Shown here: one piece after another, positions 44,866 to 52,754 of the stretch
Layout of the letters: each line of letters opens with the position of its first letter
Position numbering within the stretch: position 1 is the stretch's first letter
Assembly (NCBI GenBank): GCA_022008415.1
Contig: JAIRBC010000007.1
Coordinates: forward strand, 115,102-179,101
DNA: 64,000 nt
Direction: 5' to 3'
Origin: Cerina litoralis
Lineage (GTDB): Bacteria > Bacteroidota > Bacteroidia > Flavobacteriales > Flavobacteriaceae
Program-made: the position numbers and the translations under genes
Notes under the pieces: generated by a model
Seen by the model: the letters and a program-made list of their open reading frames with translations, nothing else
Told to the model about the DNA's origin: nothing
Databases searched by the model: none

Positions 44866-45390
44866 TCAATTAATAATCTTAGCGAGTTCCTTCTTTTTAG
44901 TTTCATACTCTTCTGGCGTTATGAGTTCAAGATCTAACTTGCTTTTCCATTTTTTTAGTTCTTCAAGAGCTTCATCGCTTGACAAAATTCTTGATTTTAT
45001 TTCGCCATTTCCTAAAGCCCCTTCCAAGTTAATTATTTTTAAGCCGTAAACATATCCTTGAGGCCTAGTCGTTGCGACGACAGTGGTCTTACTTCGGATT
45101 GAGATTTTTTTAATAGTTACAACACTACCACTAGCAATATTAGGCAAAGGGTAAAGTGCAACTCCTGCATTCTGTTGTATGTAATCAAATTGCTCATTTC
45201 TAAATGCAGAGCCTAATGTGATGGTATCTCCTTCTTTGAATTCTTCTCCGCTTTTTGAAATATATGTATCAACCTTGCCCTTGACTTTTTTAGTTATCAC
45301 GTCATCATAGGTGGCCTTCTGTCCAACGCTAATGTTAATTGTCACTAGAAATAGTACTGTATTTAAAAGGTATAGTTTCCTGATATTCAT
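44866..45390 (-). CDS. Exported SHOCT-domain protein
   Basis: 174 residues with a signal peptide (LLNTVLFLVTINISVGQ), a central beta-rich region (about 30-125) and a C-terminal SHOCT motif, EALEELKKWKSKLDLELITPEEYETKKKEL. SHOCT is a short oligomerisation domain found at the ends of many exported proteins. It is the likely cargo gene of the element. After its stop the same frame continues NEWTKRPFGFPK-stop and then a hydrophobic stretch, which may be a lost extension. Confidence 0.75.
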   Translation of the reverse strand: MNIRKLYLLNTVLFLVTINISVGQKATYDDVITKKVKGKVDTYISKSGEEFKEGDTITLGSAFRNEQFDYIQQNAGVALYPLPNIASGSVVTIKKISIRSKTTVVATTRPQGYVYGLKIINLEGALGNGEIKSRILSSDEALEELKKWKSKLDLELITPEEYETKKKELAKIIN

Positions 45391-45739
45391 TGTTCAATAT
45401 TTTGGTTGGAATTTATTATGAGTAACGAAGTTATATAATCATTGATTATTATCCCATTTTTCAAAGTGAAGATCCTGTCGGTTTATCAAAATATAGCACA
45501 AAACCGATAAAAGACCTTAAATATATTGTGCTTATAGAATTTTTCAATAGAAAGTTTGTGTTTATTGTGGTTAAAGAATACTCAAAAAGATGCATTTTAA
45601 CACTTTATCCTTAAAATACTATCATTGCTAATGGACTTCGAAAAAAATTTCGTGTAGAGTTGAATGATAGGTCTATTAATAGGGCCTTGGGGGCATATGG
45701 GGTATATTCTCTATTCATTCTCTTTACCAGAGCCACATG
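45391..45739. other. 349-base AT-rich intergenic stretch in the element
   Basis: Upstream region of the SHOCT gene. No small gene, strong hairpin or complete promoter was found. Confidence 0.4.
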
Positions 45740-46369
45740 TTAGATTGTAATTCCTAATTTCTTGATGAGTACTCTATTTCTTTTATTATCATAGTGCAAT
45801 CGTTTAGATTCTAAAAGGAATAACCGTTGTTGGTCCTTGGTGGGCTTCCCTTTGTAGTGCATCTTCCTATGCTTTGAATTAAAGAGTTTATCAATTAAAT
45901 CATTAATTTTCCTATCAAGTGTATGATATCGTGTATTGTGATATTCATATTTAGTACATAGTTGAGTATTGTAATATAATCTTTTGCCGTACTGCTCTAA
46001 ATACCAATTTCTATGCACATACTTACCATATCCATAGGCCGAATACAATATTCTTGCTCTTATAGAGGTTTCAGGGCATAGCAAATACAATATTTCCCCT
46101 TTGCCTAGATTACTGGGTACGGTAACGAGTTCTATTTTATAATCATAGTTTGTTACCGCCCCTTGCCTATCCGTAATTGTGTAAACCATTCTCACATACT
46201 TTTCGATATCGGTATAAACCGTTTCAATTTCTGCGGTGTTTTCACCCGTCCAACTCATTTGCCCCTTCATTGCACATCCTTTTTTTATCCAACCATTTTT
46301 TAACATAAAACCTAAATCTAGTTTTCTGCATTGGCTGGTAGACATTACGCCCGTACTTGTTTTTCCCAT
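45740..46369 (-). CDS. Element protein of unknown function
   Basis: 209 residues, soluble, very basic towards the C-terminus (pI clearly high from the many Lys and Arg). MGKTSTGVMSTSQCRKLDLGFMLKNGWIKKG opens with a Cys and a hydrophobic/basic helix; the middle reads like a beta sheet (AEIETVYTDIEKYVRMVYTIT, YKIELVTVPSNLGKGEILYLLCP); the end has RLYYNTQLCTKYEYHNTRYHTLDRKINDLIDKL, with tyrosines and a Cys. I do not recognise a family. Its basic tail suggests nucleic-acid binding. Relatives may exist in other Bacteroidota mobile elements. Confidence 0.7.
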   Translation of the reverse strand: MGKTSTGVMSTSQCRKLDLGFMLKNGWIKKGCAMKGQMSWTGENTAEIETVYTDIEKYVRMVYTITDRQGAVTNYDYKIELVTVPSNLGKGEILYLLCPETSIRARILYSAYGYGKYVHRNWYLEQYGKRLYYNTQLCTKYEYHNTRYHTLDRKINDLIDKLFNSKHRKMHYKGKPTKDQQRLFLLESKRLHYDNKRNRVLIKKLGITI

Positions 46370-46447
46370 GGCATTTTTTTTAAAATAACCTTAATCCTTA
46401 GGGGAACTTGCCCCTTTAGACTTCGTTTGCCTAGTTGCAAATGGCAA

Positions 46448-47488
46448 TTATGATACTTTCCTTATTTCGTTGCCGTCCCCATCCGTTAAACCAAACTTGT
46501 CAATCAATAACCATAGGTTTGGGTTTCTTTGTGCCATTCTATTAACGTTACTTTCCAAATTGGATATTACCGTTGTCCCTGTTTCTGTTAGTGGTTTGTA
46601 GTGGGTCGCCACGGCTTCGGGGCTTTGGGGTTTCTTTACCTCATCCAAATACACATCTGCCAGATCCGTACCTTTTGAGTATTCCGCCCGGCCTTCCATC
46701 CAGTCGTTTACCGTTATCCTGAAACCAAAACCGTTAAGTTCCATGGCCGTACTTTTCCATTCGTATATTTCCCCTTTGTCCGGGAACGCTATTATATTGA
46801 AATCCTTTATTGGTTTTAGCATTTCATATTTAAAACCTCCTTTGCTCCCCGTGGCCATCCAAAGGTATTCAGGTTTAAAAATGCTCATTATGATAGCGGT
46901 CTTTTCCCCCTCCACAAGCGCAATTGTACGGGTCTTGTTCTCATTGATGAGGTGCAGCCCGAAAAGGCATTGTTTCAAATTGAAATCCTTTAACCTTTGA
47001 ATACTCCGTACGCTGCTTATGTATGCCTTTCCCTCCTGGTTCTTTGACCGCTTGCCCGTTTCCGTGTCGTATAACATTATTTTACCGTGTTGTACGTTGT
47101 TTTTGTGGTCTATCTGCCAAAAGATGTTTGCCCCTGCCCAATGTTTTGAAGTGCCTATACAGTACGTTAAAATGGCTTGTTTGACATCATCGGGACGGAA
47201 TACGCTCTTTAAGAACTGTACAAAGTTGTTTTCCCTGAAATTACGGCCACATCGGGAAATCAATTTGGGGTCGTGGTAACTGCTTAATTTGGGCGGTTCA
47301 AATTTCATTTCCCTTTTATAATCGGTTTTGTCCAGTTCGGGCAAAAAGGTTTCACCGCATGAATGGCAAAACCCCTTATTGTCATAACCTACATACGGCA
47401 CAAATTTACCGTCCCGGTTCTTTTTGTTACATGGGCAATATTTGACCCGGTTTCGGTTTCTATCGAATTTTAATACTTCATTTTCCAT
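46448..47488 (-). CDS. Primase-like protein (DUF6371/Toprim-like) of the element
   Basis: 346 residues from ATG 47488. The N-terminus is a zinc ribbon like that of phage and plasmid primases: CPC at 18-20 and CHSC at 41-44. A Toprim-like core follows, with ALVEGEKTAIIMS near residue 200 and IIAFPDKGEIYEWKS near 235. The longer frame to 47593 runs into the repeat array and is rejected. It probably primes replication from the adjoining repeats. The gene is separated from the DUF3987 gene only by the repeat array. Confidence 0.78.
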   Translation of the reverse strand: MENEVLKFDRNRNRVKYCPCNKKNRDGKFVPYVGYDNKGFCHSCGETFLPELDKTDYKREMKFEPPKLSSYHDPKLISRCGRNFRENNFVQFLKSVFRPDDVKQAILTYCIGTSKHWAGANIFWQIDHKNNVQHGKIMLYDTETGKRSKNQEGKAYISSVRSIQRLKDFNLKQCLFGLHLINENKTRTIALVEGEKTAIIMSIFKPEYLWMATGSKGGFKYEMLKPIKDFNIIAFPDKGEIYEWKSTAMELNGFGFRITVNDWMEGRAEYSKGTDLADVYLDEVKKPQSPEAVATHYKPLTETGTTVISNLESNVNRMAQRNPNLWLLIDKFGLTDGDGNEIRKVS

Positions 47489-47504
47489 ACTTATTTTTTT
47501 ACCC

Positions 47505-47684
47505 TTGGCAATCGTGGCAAAGTTGGCGAACCTCAACGGTAACAAGGGTTTACCGTGGTTCTGTGTTTGGCAAGCATTTGGCAAAGTTGGCAAAGTCCGT
47601 AATATTTGGCAAAGTCTAAAATGGTATAATAATTTGATATACAGATATTTATATTCGACTTTGCCACGTTTGCCGTGTTTGCCA
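47505..47684. repeat. Iteron-like array flanking an AT-rich core, possible replication origin
   Basis: TTGGCAAAGT occurs perfectly at 47578, 47587 and 47606, with variants at 47505, 47515, 47523 and 47566. On the far side of an AT-rich stretch (47616-47656) the same motif appears inverted three times as TTTGCC at 47660, 47669 and 47678, spaced exactly nine bases. Direct repeats of nine-base period around an AT-rich core are typical of plasmid and satellite origins. Confidence 0.65.
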
Positions 47685-47689
47685 CTACC

Positions 47690-49054
47690 TTATGAAATTT
47701 TCTTTTTGTACTGGCCTTGTTTCAGTTCCTTATGGGTCTTGTAATTGTAGAACAATTGCCCATTATTTAAAAATCGGTCGCCCGTTCTTTCCGGCATTCC
47801 CTTTTGTTGAAATAGGGGCAGTACATCGATTCTTTTAAACTCATCGGGTAAACTGTCGTACACATCCAATTGCATGGCCGTAAGGTTCTCCAAAGGGTTT
47901 TTGGTCATTAACCTATCATGTACCTTTAGGGTGTTGCTTCGGAAATATTCTACCAGTTTTATGGCATCCCTCGAACTTTTGTCCTGCAAGGTTGTATTGT
48001 ACCTTCCCGTTGTGGCTTGGTGCATCATTTCAAGGATCAGGGCCAAACGCCAAACATAGGTTTCCATTTTTGCCTGTATGGCGGTTTCCAAGTGGTCTTT
48101 ATAGGATTCCCTTGCGTTGTGGTGCTGCCATTCCTTGTAAACTTTAATCGTTGAGGCAGTGGCCTTGATGGTCTGCATAGGTGCATCCAGTAAATTACCT
48201 ATCAATCTTTTGTAATTCTCTTGGTGTACCGCTTCGATTTTCAGCCCTGTAAACAATATGGGTTTCAGGTTGTCCGGGAACACAAAGAGAAACCTATCCA
48301 AAAAGCCGTCTTGGCTTCGGTCGTTGTTGGCCAGTCCCTTTAATACGTCCGGTTGCATACCTCCCAAAATATTTACATTGGTCTGTTCTATGCGTATAGG
48401 TTCTTTTGTTACCCTGTCCACCGTTAGACCGCTACCGTTGAAAAGGTCCAGATACATTTGTTGATCACCTCCTTTTTTGTACTGATCAAAAGAATTTATC
48501 CACCTCATCAGTTCATCTTGAAATATCAAAACTCCCTTTTCGTTGAACTGTAAGGATTCCGCCAGCTTCTCCGGTGTAAAATCCTTTAGAATGAATTTGG
48601 AGTACATAGGCTTCTTGCCTTTTTTGTCCTTGTCGGTCTGCTCGTATTCCGCAAACTTTTCCTTGTACTCAATAAAGGTTTCGTTATCCTTTCCCTCAAT
48701 GGGTTTCTTTGCGAACTGTAACGGATGGGTTTTACCCGTTCCGGGTCTGCCTATTATCGATAACCAAAGTATCGGTTTTGCCATATAGCTTCCATTGTCG
48801 AGGTTTACCGTATTGCCCAAGGCCGTGGCAGCAATGGACAATATCCCGGCACATAGATAGTCCGGGTTGTACCCTACCGTTTTTTGTGCGTTACGGATAA
48901 GGTTCTGCAAGGCTTCGGGATACACTTCCAAGGGAAACCCGTTATTTCCTTTGTTCATTGCGCTGTCTATCGCATCACTTAAATTGTTAATCTTTGAGTT
49001 TAATTTCCTATCTTTACTCTGGCTTATATACGGGCTGTTATGATGGTTTTCCAT
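47690..49054 (-). CDS. DUF3987-type ATPase of the element
   Basis: 454 residues. Walker A is GRPGTGKT at 102-109 and FQDELMRW near 175 is a likely Walker B. The DUF3987 layout, a P-loop core followed by a helical region (LIGNLLDAPMQTIKATAS and beyond), occurs in many plasmid, phage and island replication proteins of the primase-helicase kind. It begins at 49054, overlapping the excisionase-like gene by one base, so the genes are co-expressed. With the primase-like gene it forms a replication module. Confidence 0.82.
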   Translation of the reverse strand: MENHHNSPYISQSKDRKLNSKINNLSDAIDSAMNKGNNGFPLEVYPEALQNLIRNAQKTVGYNPDYLCAGILSIAATALGNTVNLDNGSYMAKPILWLSIIGRPGTGKTHPLQFAKKPIEGKDNETFIEYKEKFAEYEQTDKDKKGKKPMYSKFILKDFTPEKLAESLQFNEKGVLIFQDELMRWINSFDQYKKGGDQQMYLDLFNGSGLTVDRVTKEPIRIEQTNVNILGGMQPDVLKGLANNDRSQDGFLDRFLFVFPDNLKPILFTGLKIEAVHQENYKRLIGNLLDAPMQTIKATASTIKVYKEWQHHNARESYKDHLETAIQAKMETYVWRLALILEMMHQATTGRYNTTLQDKSSRDAIKLVEYFRSNTLKVHDRLMTKNPLENLTAMQLDVYDSLPDEFKRIDVLPLFQQKGMPERTGDRFLNNGQLFYNYKTHKELKQGQYKKKIS

Positions 49055-49413
49055 TATTTCAGCCCTTTTTTGTCGTTAGACAAATAGGCTTCCGCTTCCG
49101 CTTCTATTTCAGCGTTTGACCTTCTTTTGCCCGTTCTTAACCATTCGTCAATTTCAGATTGTAGAAATACAAGGTGTTTGCCGTTTTTGTGGTAGGGAAC
49201 TTTTCCCCTCGATACAATACTGTACCAAGTGGCCTTGGCTCGTTTTGCGGGGTCGTACTTAACTAGGTCGTCAAGTCCAAGCCATTTATCAGCCTGTTCC
49301 GTGGGTTCCGCCTGTTTTTTTAATAACAGGCGTTTAAGTTCGTTAAACTCTTTAAATAGCATTGTTACTCCCTGTGGTAACGTGTCGTGTGTGAAGTTCG
49401 TTAAGTCGCTCAT
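49054..49413 (-). CDS. Excisionase-like helix-turn-helix protein
   Basis: 119 residues. The MerR/Xis-type DNA-binding region is KWLGLDDLVKYDPAKRAKATWYSIVSRGKVPYHKNGKHLVFLQSEIDEWL, residues about 43-93, preceded by a coiled-coil-like helix (LFKEFNELKRLLLKKQAE). In Bacteroidota elements such genes sit between the integrase and the replication ATPase and control excision. Overlaps the DUF3987 start. Confidence 0.82.
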   Translation of the reverse strand: MSDLTNFTHDTLPQGVTMLFKEFNELKRLLLKKQAEPTEQADKWLGLDDLVKYDPAKRAKATWYSIVSRGKVPYHKNGKHLVFLQSEIDEWLRTGKRRSNAEIEAEAEAYLSNDKKGLK

Positions 49414-49524
49414 AACTATACAATTGTTAAATATTTATTGCATAGATATTGGGTTTTTAAGCGTTATTTGGAGTAGTTGTAGTTGTGGTAATAAACTAGG
49501 TGTTTATGGTAATAATTTAGGTAG

Positions 49525-50601
49525 TTAAATAGTTTGTTTTGGTTTGTTTTTGAAGTTGTTCTTAACTTTTGAGTATTCCCAACCTATAAAATTATCGGTT
49601 AATAGTTTTATGAAATCTTCTTGGTATAATCCATACTCGTGAGCGTACTTTTCGTAAAACTCCCTAAACACATATTGAATTTTAGAAATTTCACCTTTTG
49701 GCTTCATGTTGAATTTAACCTTGTTTATATCTGCATTGCCTAAAAATGCCCTGTCTATAAAATCGTTAAATTGCTTTATGCTTAAAAAAGGCATGTTGTT
49801 TAGTTTGCTTTTAGCTGTTGTAAATGGCTTAAAATGCTCTTTAGGTATAATTATGGACATAGTTCTACAAAATACATTTACGTTGGTCGATTCAGGTTTT
49901 TGCTCTGTATTTGGTTGAGGTGGTAATTCATTCAGTTCAGAGACCAAATATGCTTTTAAAAGTTTGTATTTATAATAGGCTTGTACTTCGTCACCAAAAT
50001 TACTAATTGTAGTTAATGTGTTTTTTTTATAGTAATTTCCGTCAAGAACCCTTAACAATACTACTTCTTTAGCATATTTATTATTGTTGGGATGAGGTCT
50101 GTAAATGTCTAACTCATTATTTAAAAGTAATTTTTTGGCTTTTGCTTCAAAATCATTTAGCTGTTTTAATTCCGCTTCAATAAAAGTTGCTTTTAGGTCT
50201 GAATTAATTTTATTTCTAAACTCCTCATTATTAATATGTAAATTAAAGGCTTGTTCAGAATTATACTTTAAAAACCAATAAGTAAACTCAGGATTATTTT
50301 GTTCATTTTTGAAATATCGATCAAAAACAGGCTGTTGAATAGATAAAGGGGTAATTGGACTACAATTCCCAAAAACACTTTGCCAAAATTGGGTTCTATT
50401 ATTATCTGTATAATAGTAAATTCTCTCTTCTTTTGAAAAACCTTCAATTACACTTTGGAATTTGTCATAATACCTTTCTTTAATTGACTTCAAATAATCT
50501 AATTTATCACTTATGGTATTATAATTCTGCAACTCTTTGATTAATTCATCACTATCTAAAAATCCGATAGTATTAAACTTTTGTTCAAGTACTCGTTTCA
50601 T
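49525..50601 (-). CDS. Integrase-linked protein of unknown function
   Basis: 358 residues, AT-rich codons unlike the neighbours, rich in Asn, Lys and Tyr, mostly helical. No motif recognised. A C-terminal segment, FLSIKQFNDFIDRAFLGN then YVFREFYEKYAHEYGLYQEDFIKLL, looks like a winged-helix or a conserved block seen in other integrase-adjacent Bacteroidota genes. Its stop region and the integrase stop meet at 50601 in a one-base overlap, so it is co-translated with the integrase. Could be a regulator of excision or a cargo gene. Confidence 0.7.
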   Translation of the reverse strand: MKRVLEQKFNTIGFLDSDELIKELQNYNTISDKLDYLKSIKERYYDKFQSVIEGFSKEERIYYYTDNNRTQFWQSVFGNCSPITPLSIQQPVFDRYFKNEQNNPEFTYWFLKYNSEQAFNLHINNEEFRNKINSDLKATFIEAELKQLNDFEAKAKKLLLNNELDIYRPHPNNNKYAKEVVLLRVLDGNYYKKNTLTTISNFGDEVQAYYKYKLLKAYLVSELNELPPQPNTEQKPESTNVNVFCRTMSIIIPKEHFKPFTTAKSKLNNMPFLSIKQFNDFIDRAFLGNADINKVKFNMKPKGEISKIQYVFREFYEKYAHEYGLYQEDFIKLLTDNFIGWEYSKVKNNFKNKPKQTI

Positions 50602-51887
50602 TACATATCCAGTTTAATTTTATTTGATGCCGTCCGTTTGGCCTTGTCCACTATTTTGGCATAGACCTGCGTTGTTTTTAGGTCTTTATGTCCCAACATC
50701 TTGGAAACGGTGTAAATATCCGTACCGTTGAACAGTTGCAAGGTTGCGAACGTGTGCCGGAAACAATGAAAGGTAATATCCTTTGTTATTCCAGCTGCCC
50801 CAATCCATTGGAACAAATGTTTATTATGGTATGCGGAATATTTAAGCCCGTCAAATACGGGTTTGTCCCGTGGCATATCGTTTGGGTTTTCCCTGCCCTC
50901 CGTAAAGTTGTACGCCTGTTCCGAAATGGGCAGTACCTCAACGCCCTTGGTTTTCTTTTGGCTAAAATTCAAGAAATAGCCTTGCCCCTCTATGTATTCC
51001 AGTTCGCCCCACGTCATTTTTTTAATATCGGAAAACCTCAATCCCGTAAGTGCAGAAAACAGGGCAGCACGTTTTAACAATTCGTTGTTACAGGGCGTTT
51101 TCACCAGTTTATTGAGTTCTTCAATGGTCAAGTATTCCCGTCTTGTTTCTTCGGTCTTTATTGGGCTTATTTTGGCGTTGAGGTCGTTGTTTAATATACC
51201 ATCTTTATACGCTTGCCTTAACGCTGCCTTTATCTTGTTGAAATAGGAGTGGGCGGAATTTTGGGAAAGGGTCGTTTTACTACTTTTTTTACTTTTAGTG
51301 TTAAGTAGGTATTCTTTGAAATCTTCAAAAAAGCGTTCGTTGAGGTCTGCAAATTTTATTGTGCCATCGGTGTAGGTTTCAAGGTAGTTGAGTGCAGAAA
51401 CCCAATTATCATGGTTTGAGTTCTTTCGCTTGTTGGCCAGTTTTCTGAAGTAGGCCACAAAACACATTTCGCCCATTTCCTTAATTCTTAACTGTTCCTT
51501 TTCGTACTGGCTATAAATTTCGGGCTTGTTCAGAAAGTTCTCCCGTTTCTGTCTTATGCTTTGGGCTATCTTTCTGGTTTCGGTATTGTGCTGTTTGTCA
51601 AAAATGGTTAAGCCTTTGTAAGAGTTGTAAAAATTCTCAAGGTCTTTTAGATCCTTGATTTTTGATTTACAATCCTTATCTTTTTTTTGACTGTCGCCAA
51701 TTGCTTTTTTCAAATCTAAAATATCCTGCTTCAATTCTTTTTTATCCATGTAGATGTACAGGCCTAAAAATTCCCTGCGTGTGGGTTCTCCCGTTTCGGG
51801 GTGGGGTATAGGTGGCCAAAAGTCGAGGTATAGGCTTTTACGTCCTTTGGTAATTTTCTTTTGTCTTAAACTTACTTTGGTTGCCAT
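50601..51887 (-). CDS. Tyrosine recombinase (integrase) of the element
   Basis: 428 residues. An N-terminal arm-binding region (VSLRQKKITKGRKSLYLDFWP) and a phage-integrase SAM-like core domain (HDNWVSALNYLETYTDGTIKFADL) precede the catalytic domain. Catalytic residues are R284 (TGLRFSDIKKMTW), H374-x-x-R377 (HCFRHTF), the LGHKDLKTTQVY box and Y409. All are present, so it should be active. It lies 0.85 kb from the mnmE attachment site, as expected for the enzyme that made the insertion. Confidence 0.93.
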   Translation of the reverse strand: MATKVSLRQKKITKGRKSLYLDFWPPIPHPETGEPTRREFLGLYIYMDKKELKQDILDLKKAIGDSQKKDKDCKSKIKDLKDLENFYNSYKGLTIFDKQHNTETRKIAQSIRQKRENFLNKPEIYSQYEKEQLRIKEMGEMCFVAYFRKLANKRKNSNHDNWVSALNYLETYTDGTIKFADLNERFFEDFKEYLLNTKSKKSSKTTLSQNSAHSYFNKIKAALRQAYKDGILNNDLNAKISPIKTEETRREYLTIEELNKLVKTPCNNELLKRAALFSALTGLRFSDIKKMTWGELEYIEGQGYFLNFSQKKTKGVEVLPISEQAYNFTEGRENPNDMPRDKPVFDGLKYSAYHNKHLFQWIGAAGITKDITFHCFRHTFATLQLFNGTDIYTVSKMLGHKDLKTTQVYAKIVDKAKRTASNKIKLDM

Positions 51888-51946
51888 GGTCTTTTATGTT
51901 TTTTGTGAAAACGGTGAAAAATGTGAAGGCTTAAAAAACACTTTTC

Positions 51947-52501
51947 TTAAGTCAATAATTCATCAATTACCTTTTTGGGTACGTAGGCATACCTTCCGTT
52001 TTTTACTTTAGGAATATTGTTCTTTTTTATTAGATACTTTAATCCGCTTTCGGAAATACCAAATTTGTCCTCAATTTCGGTAAGAGTGTAGCCGTCTTTA
52101 ATATGAAAAGGTATAGGGTCGGCTTTCTTTTTTGGTTCGTTTCTTGGCTGTTCCATAACCTTGTTTAGTTCGCTTCTCTTTATTCTAGTCAATCTTTCTG
52201 CAAGGTTTACGGCCTTTATTGTGCCATTTTCTATTAATCTGTAAACTGTTCTAATGGAACAGCCCAATAAATTTGAAACGTCCCGTACGGTCAAAAACTC
52301 TTTAGCTTTAATCTTTTCGATGTGTTCGTTTTGGGTTCGATGTGTTTCTTTGTTGGATTTTTCAATTTTTATATTTCGTGTACGGGCTTTGTATGCCCTG
52401 CTGCTACATTTCAGGGAACAGTACTTTGTTACCGTTGTACGTGCGATAAATTCCTGTTCGCAAAACTGACATATTCGTTTTATTTCTATATTACTGCTCA
52501 T
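51947..52501 (-). CDS. Zinc-finger/helix-turn-helix regulator at the element end
   Basis: 184 residues. A four-Cys zinc finger opens the protein (CQFCEQEFIARTTVTKYCSLKC); two Xis/MerR-type helix-turn-helix units follow, EFLTVRDVSNLLGCSIRTVYRLIENGTIKAV near 88-118 and YTLTEIEDKFGISESGLKYLIKKNNIPKV near 145-175. Such proteins may direct excision or control the integrase. It starts about 75 bases from the AAGGTACA repeats, and is the first gene of the leftward transcript. Confidence 0.82.
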   Translation of the reverse strand: MSSNIEIKRICQFCEQEFIARTTVTKYCSLKCSSRAYKARTRNIKIEKSNKETHRTQNEHIEKIKAKEFLTVRDVSNLLGCSIRTVYRLIENGTIKAVNLAERLTRIKRSELNKVMEQPRNEPKKKADPIPFHIKDGYTLTEIEDKFGISESGLKYLIKKNNIPKVKNGRYAYVPKKVIDELLT

Positions 52502-52575
52502 TAGGTGTTTTTTAATATAAATAGATATAATTAGGAATATTTAAGTGCCATAAATTGCCCTGCAATGAGGCTTAT

Positions 52576-52624
52576 TTTGTACCTCTTACAATTAAGGTAC
52601 AATAAAGGTACAAATTTGTACCTT
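52576..52624. repeat. Right-end AAGGTACA repeats including a perfect 20-bp palindrome
   Basis: TTTGTACCTC (52576, inverted), AAGGTACAA (52594) and AAGGTACAAATTTGTACCTT (52605-52624, a perfect palindrome). The direct pair at 52594 and 52605 has the same 11-base spacing and orientation as the pair at the other end. They lie about 110 bases inside the mnmE att site, upstream of the zinc-finger/HTH gene, and may bind the recombinase or that regulator. Confidence 0.7.
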
Positions 52625-52736
52625 ATAAACGCATAACAACGCAAAATAAATATAAATAAGAACACATAAAAATGCCCTAATTATAGGGCTTAATGGTAGT
52701 TTTTATTATGTTTTCTATTTGTTTGTTTTGTAGCGG

Positions 52737-52754
52737 TTACTTTCCGATACAGAA
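52737..52754 (-). other. Attachment site at the mnmE 3' end
   Basis: Minus strand TTCTGTATCGGAAAGTAA, the last six codons of mnmE (F-C-I-G-K-stop). It closely resembles the 18-bp thdF/trmE 3' site used by the SGI1 family of islands as I remember it. Two silent differences from the copy at 44217. Confidence 0.85.

Larger units (their letters stand above)
44217..52754. mobile_element. 8.5-kb integrative element inserted at the 3' end of mnmE
   Basis: Bounded by 18-bp near-identical direct repeats, one being the last codons of mnmE. It holds, on the minus strand, a helix-turn-helix protein, a tyrosine recombinase next to the mnmE end, an unknown protein, an excisionase-like protein, a DUF3987-type ATPase, a primase-like DUF6371-type protein, an unknown protein, a small membrane protein and a SHOCT protein. 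Paired AAGGTACA repeats lie inside both ends and an origin-like repeat array lies in the middle. No relaxase, transfer or virion gene is recognised. Base composition is clearly more AT-rich than the flanks at 44235-46440 and 49430-50600. Confidence 0.85.

Noticed and set aside
46400..46415. AGGGG-aacttg-CCCCT hairpin upstream of the 45740 gene
   Set aside because: Only five pairs and no T-run; too weak to call a terminator or riboswitch.
47505..47684. CRISPR array
   Set aside because: Repeats are only 9-10 bases with almost no spacers and appear in both orientations; no cas genes anywhere in the window.
52525..52736. tRNA gene as the integration target
   Set aside because: No cloverleaf found; the duplicated sequence is the mnmE end, so the target is a protein gene.
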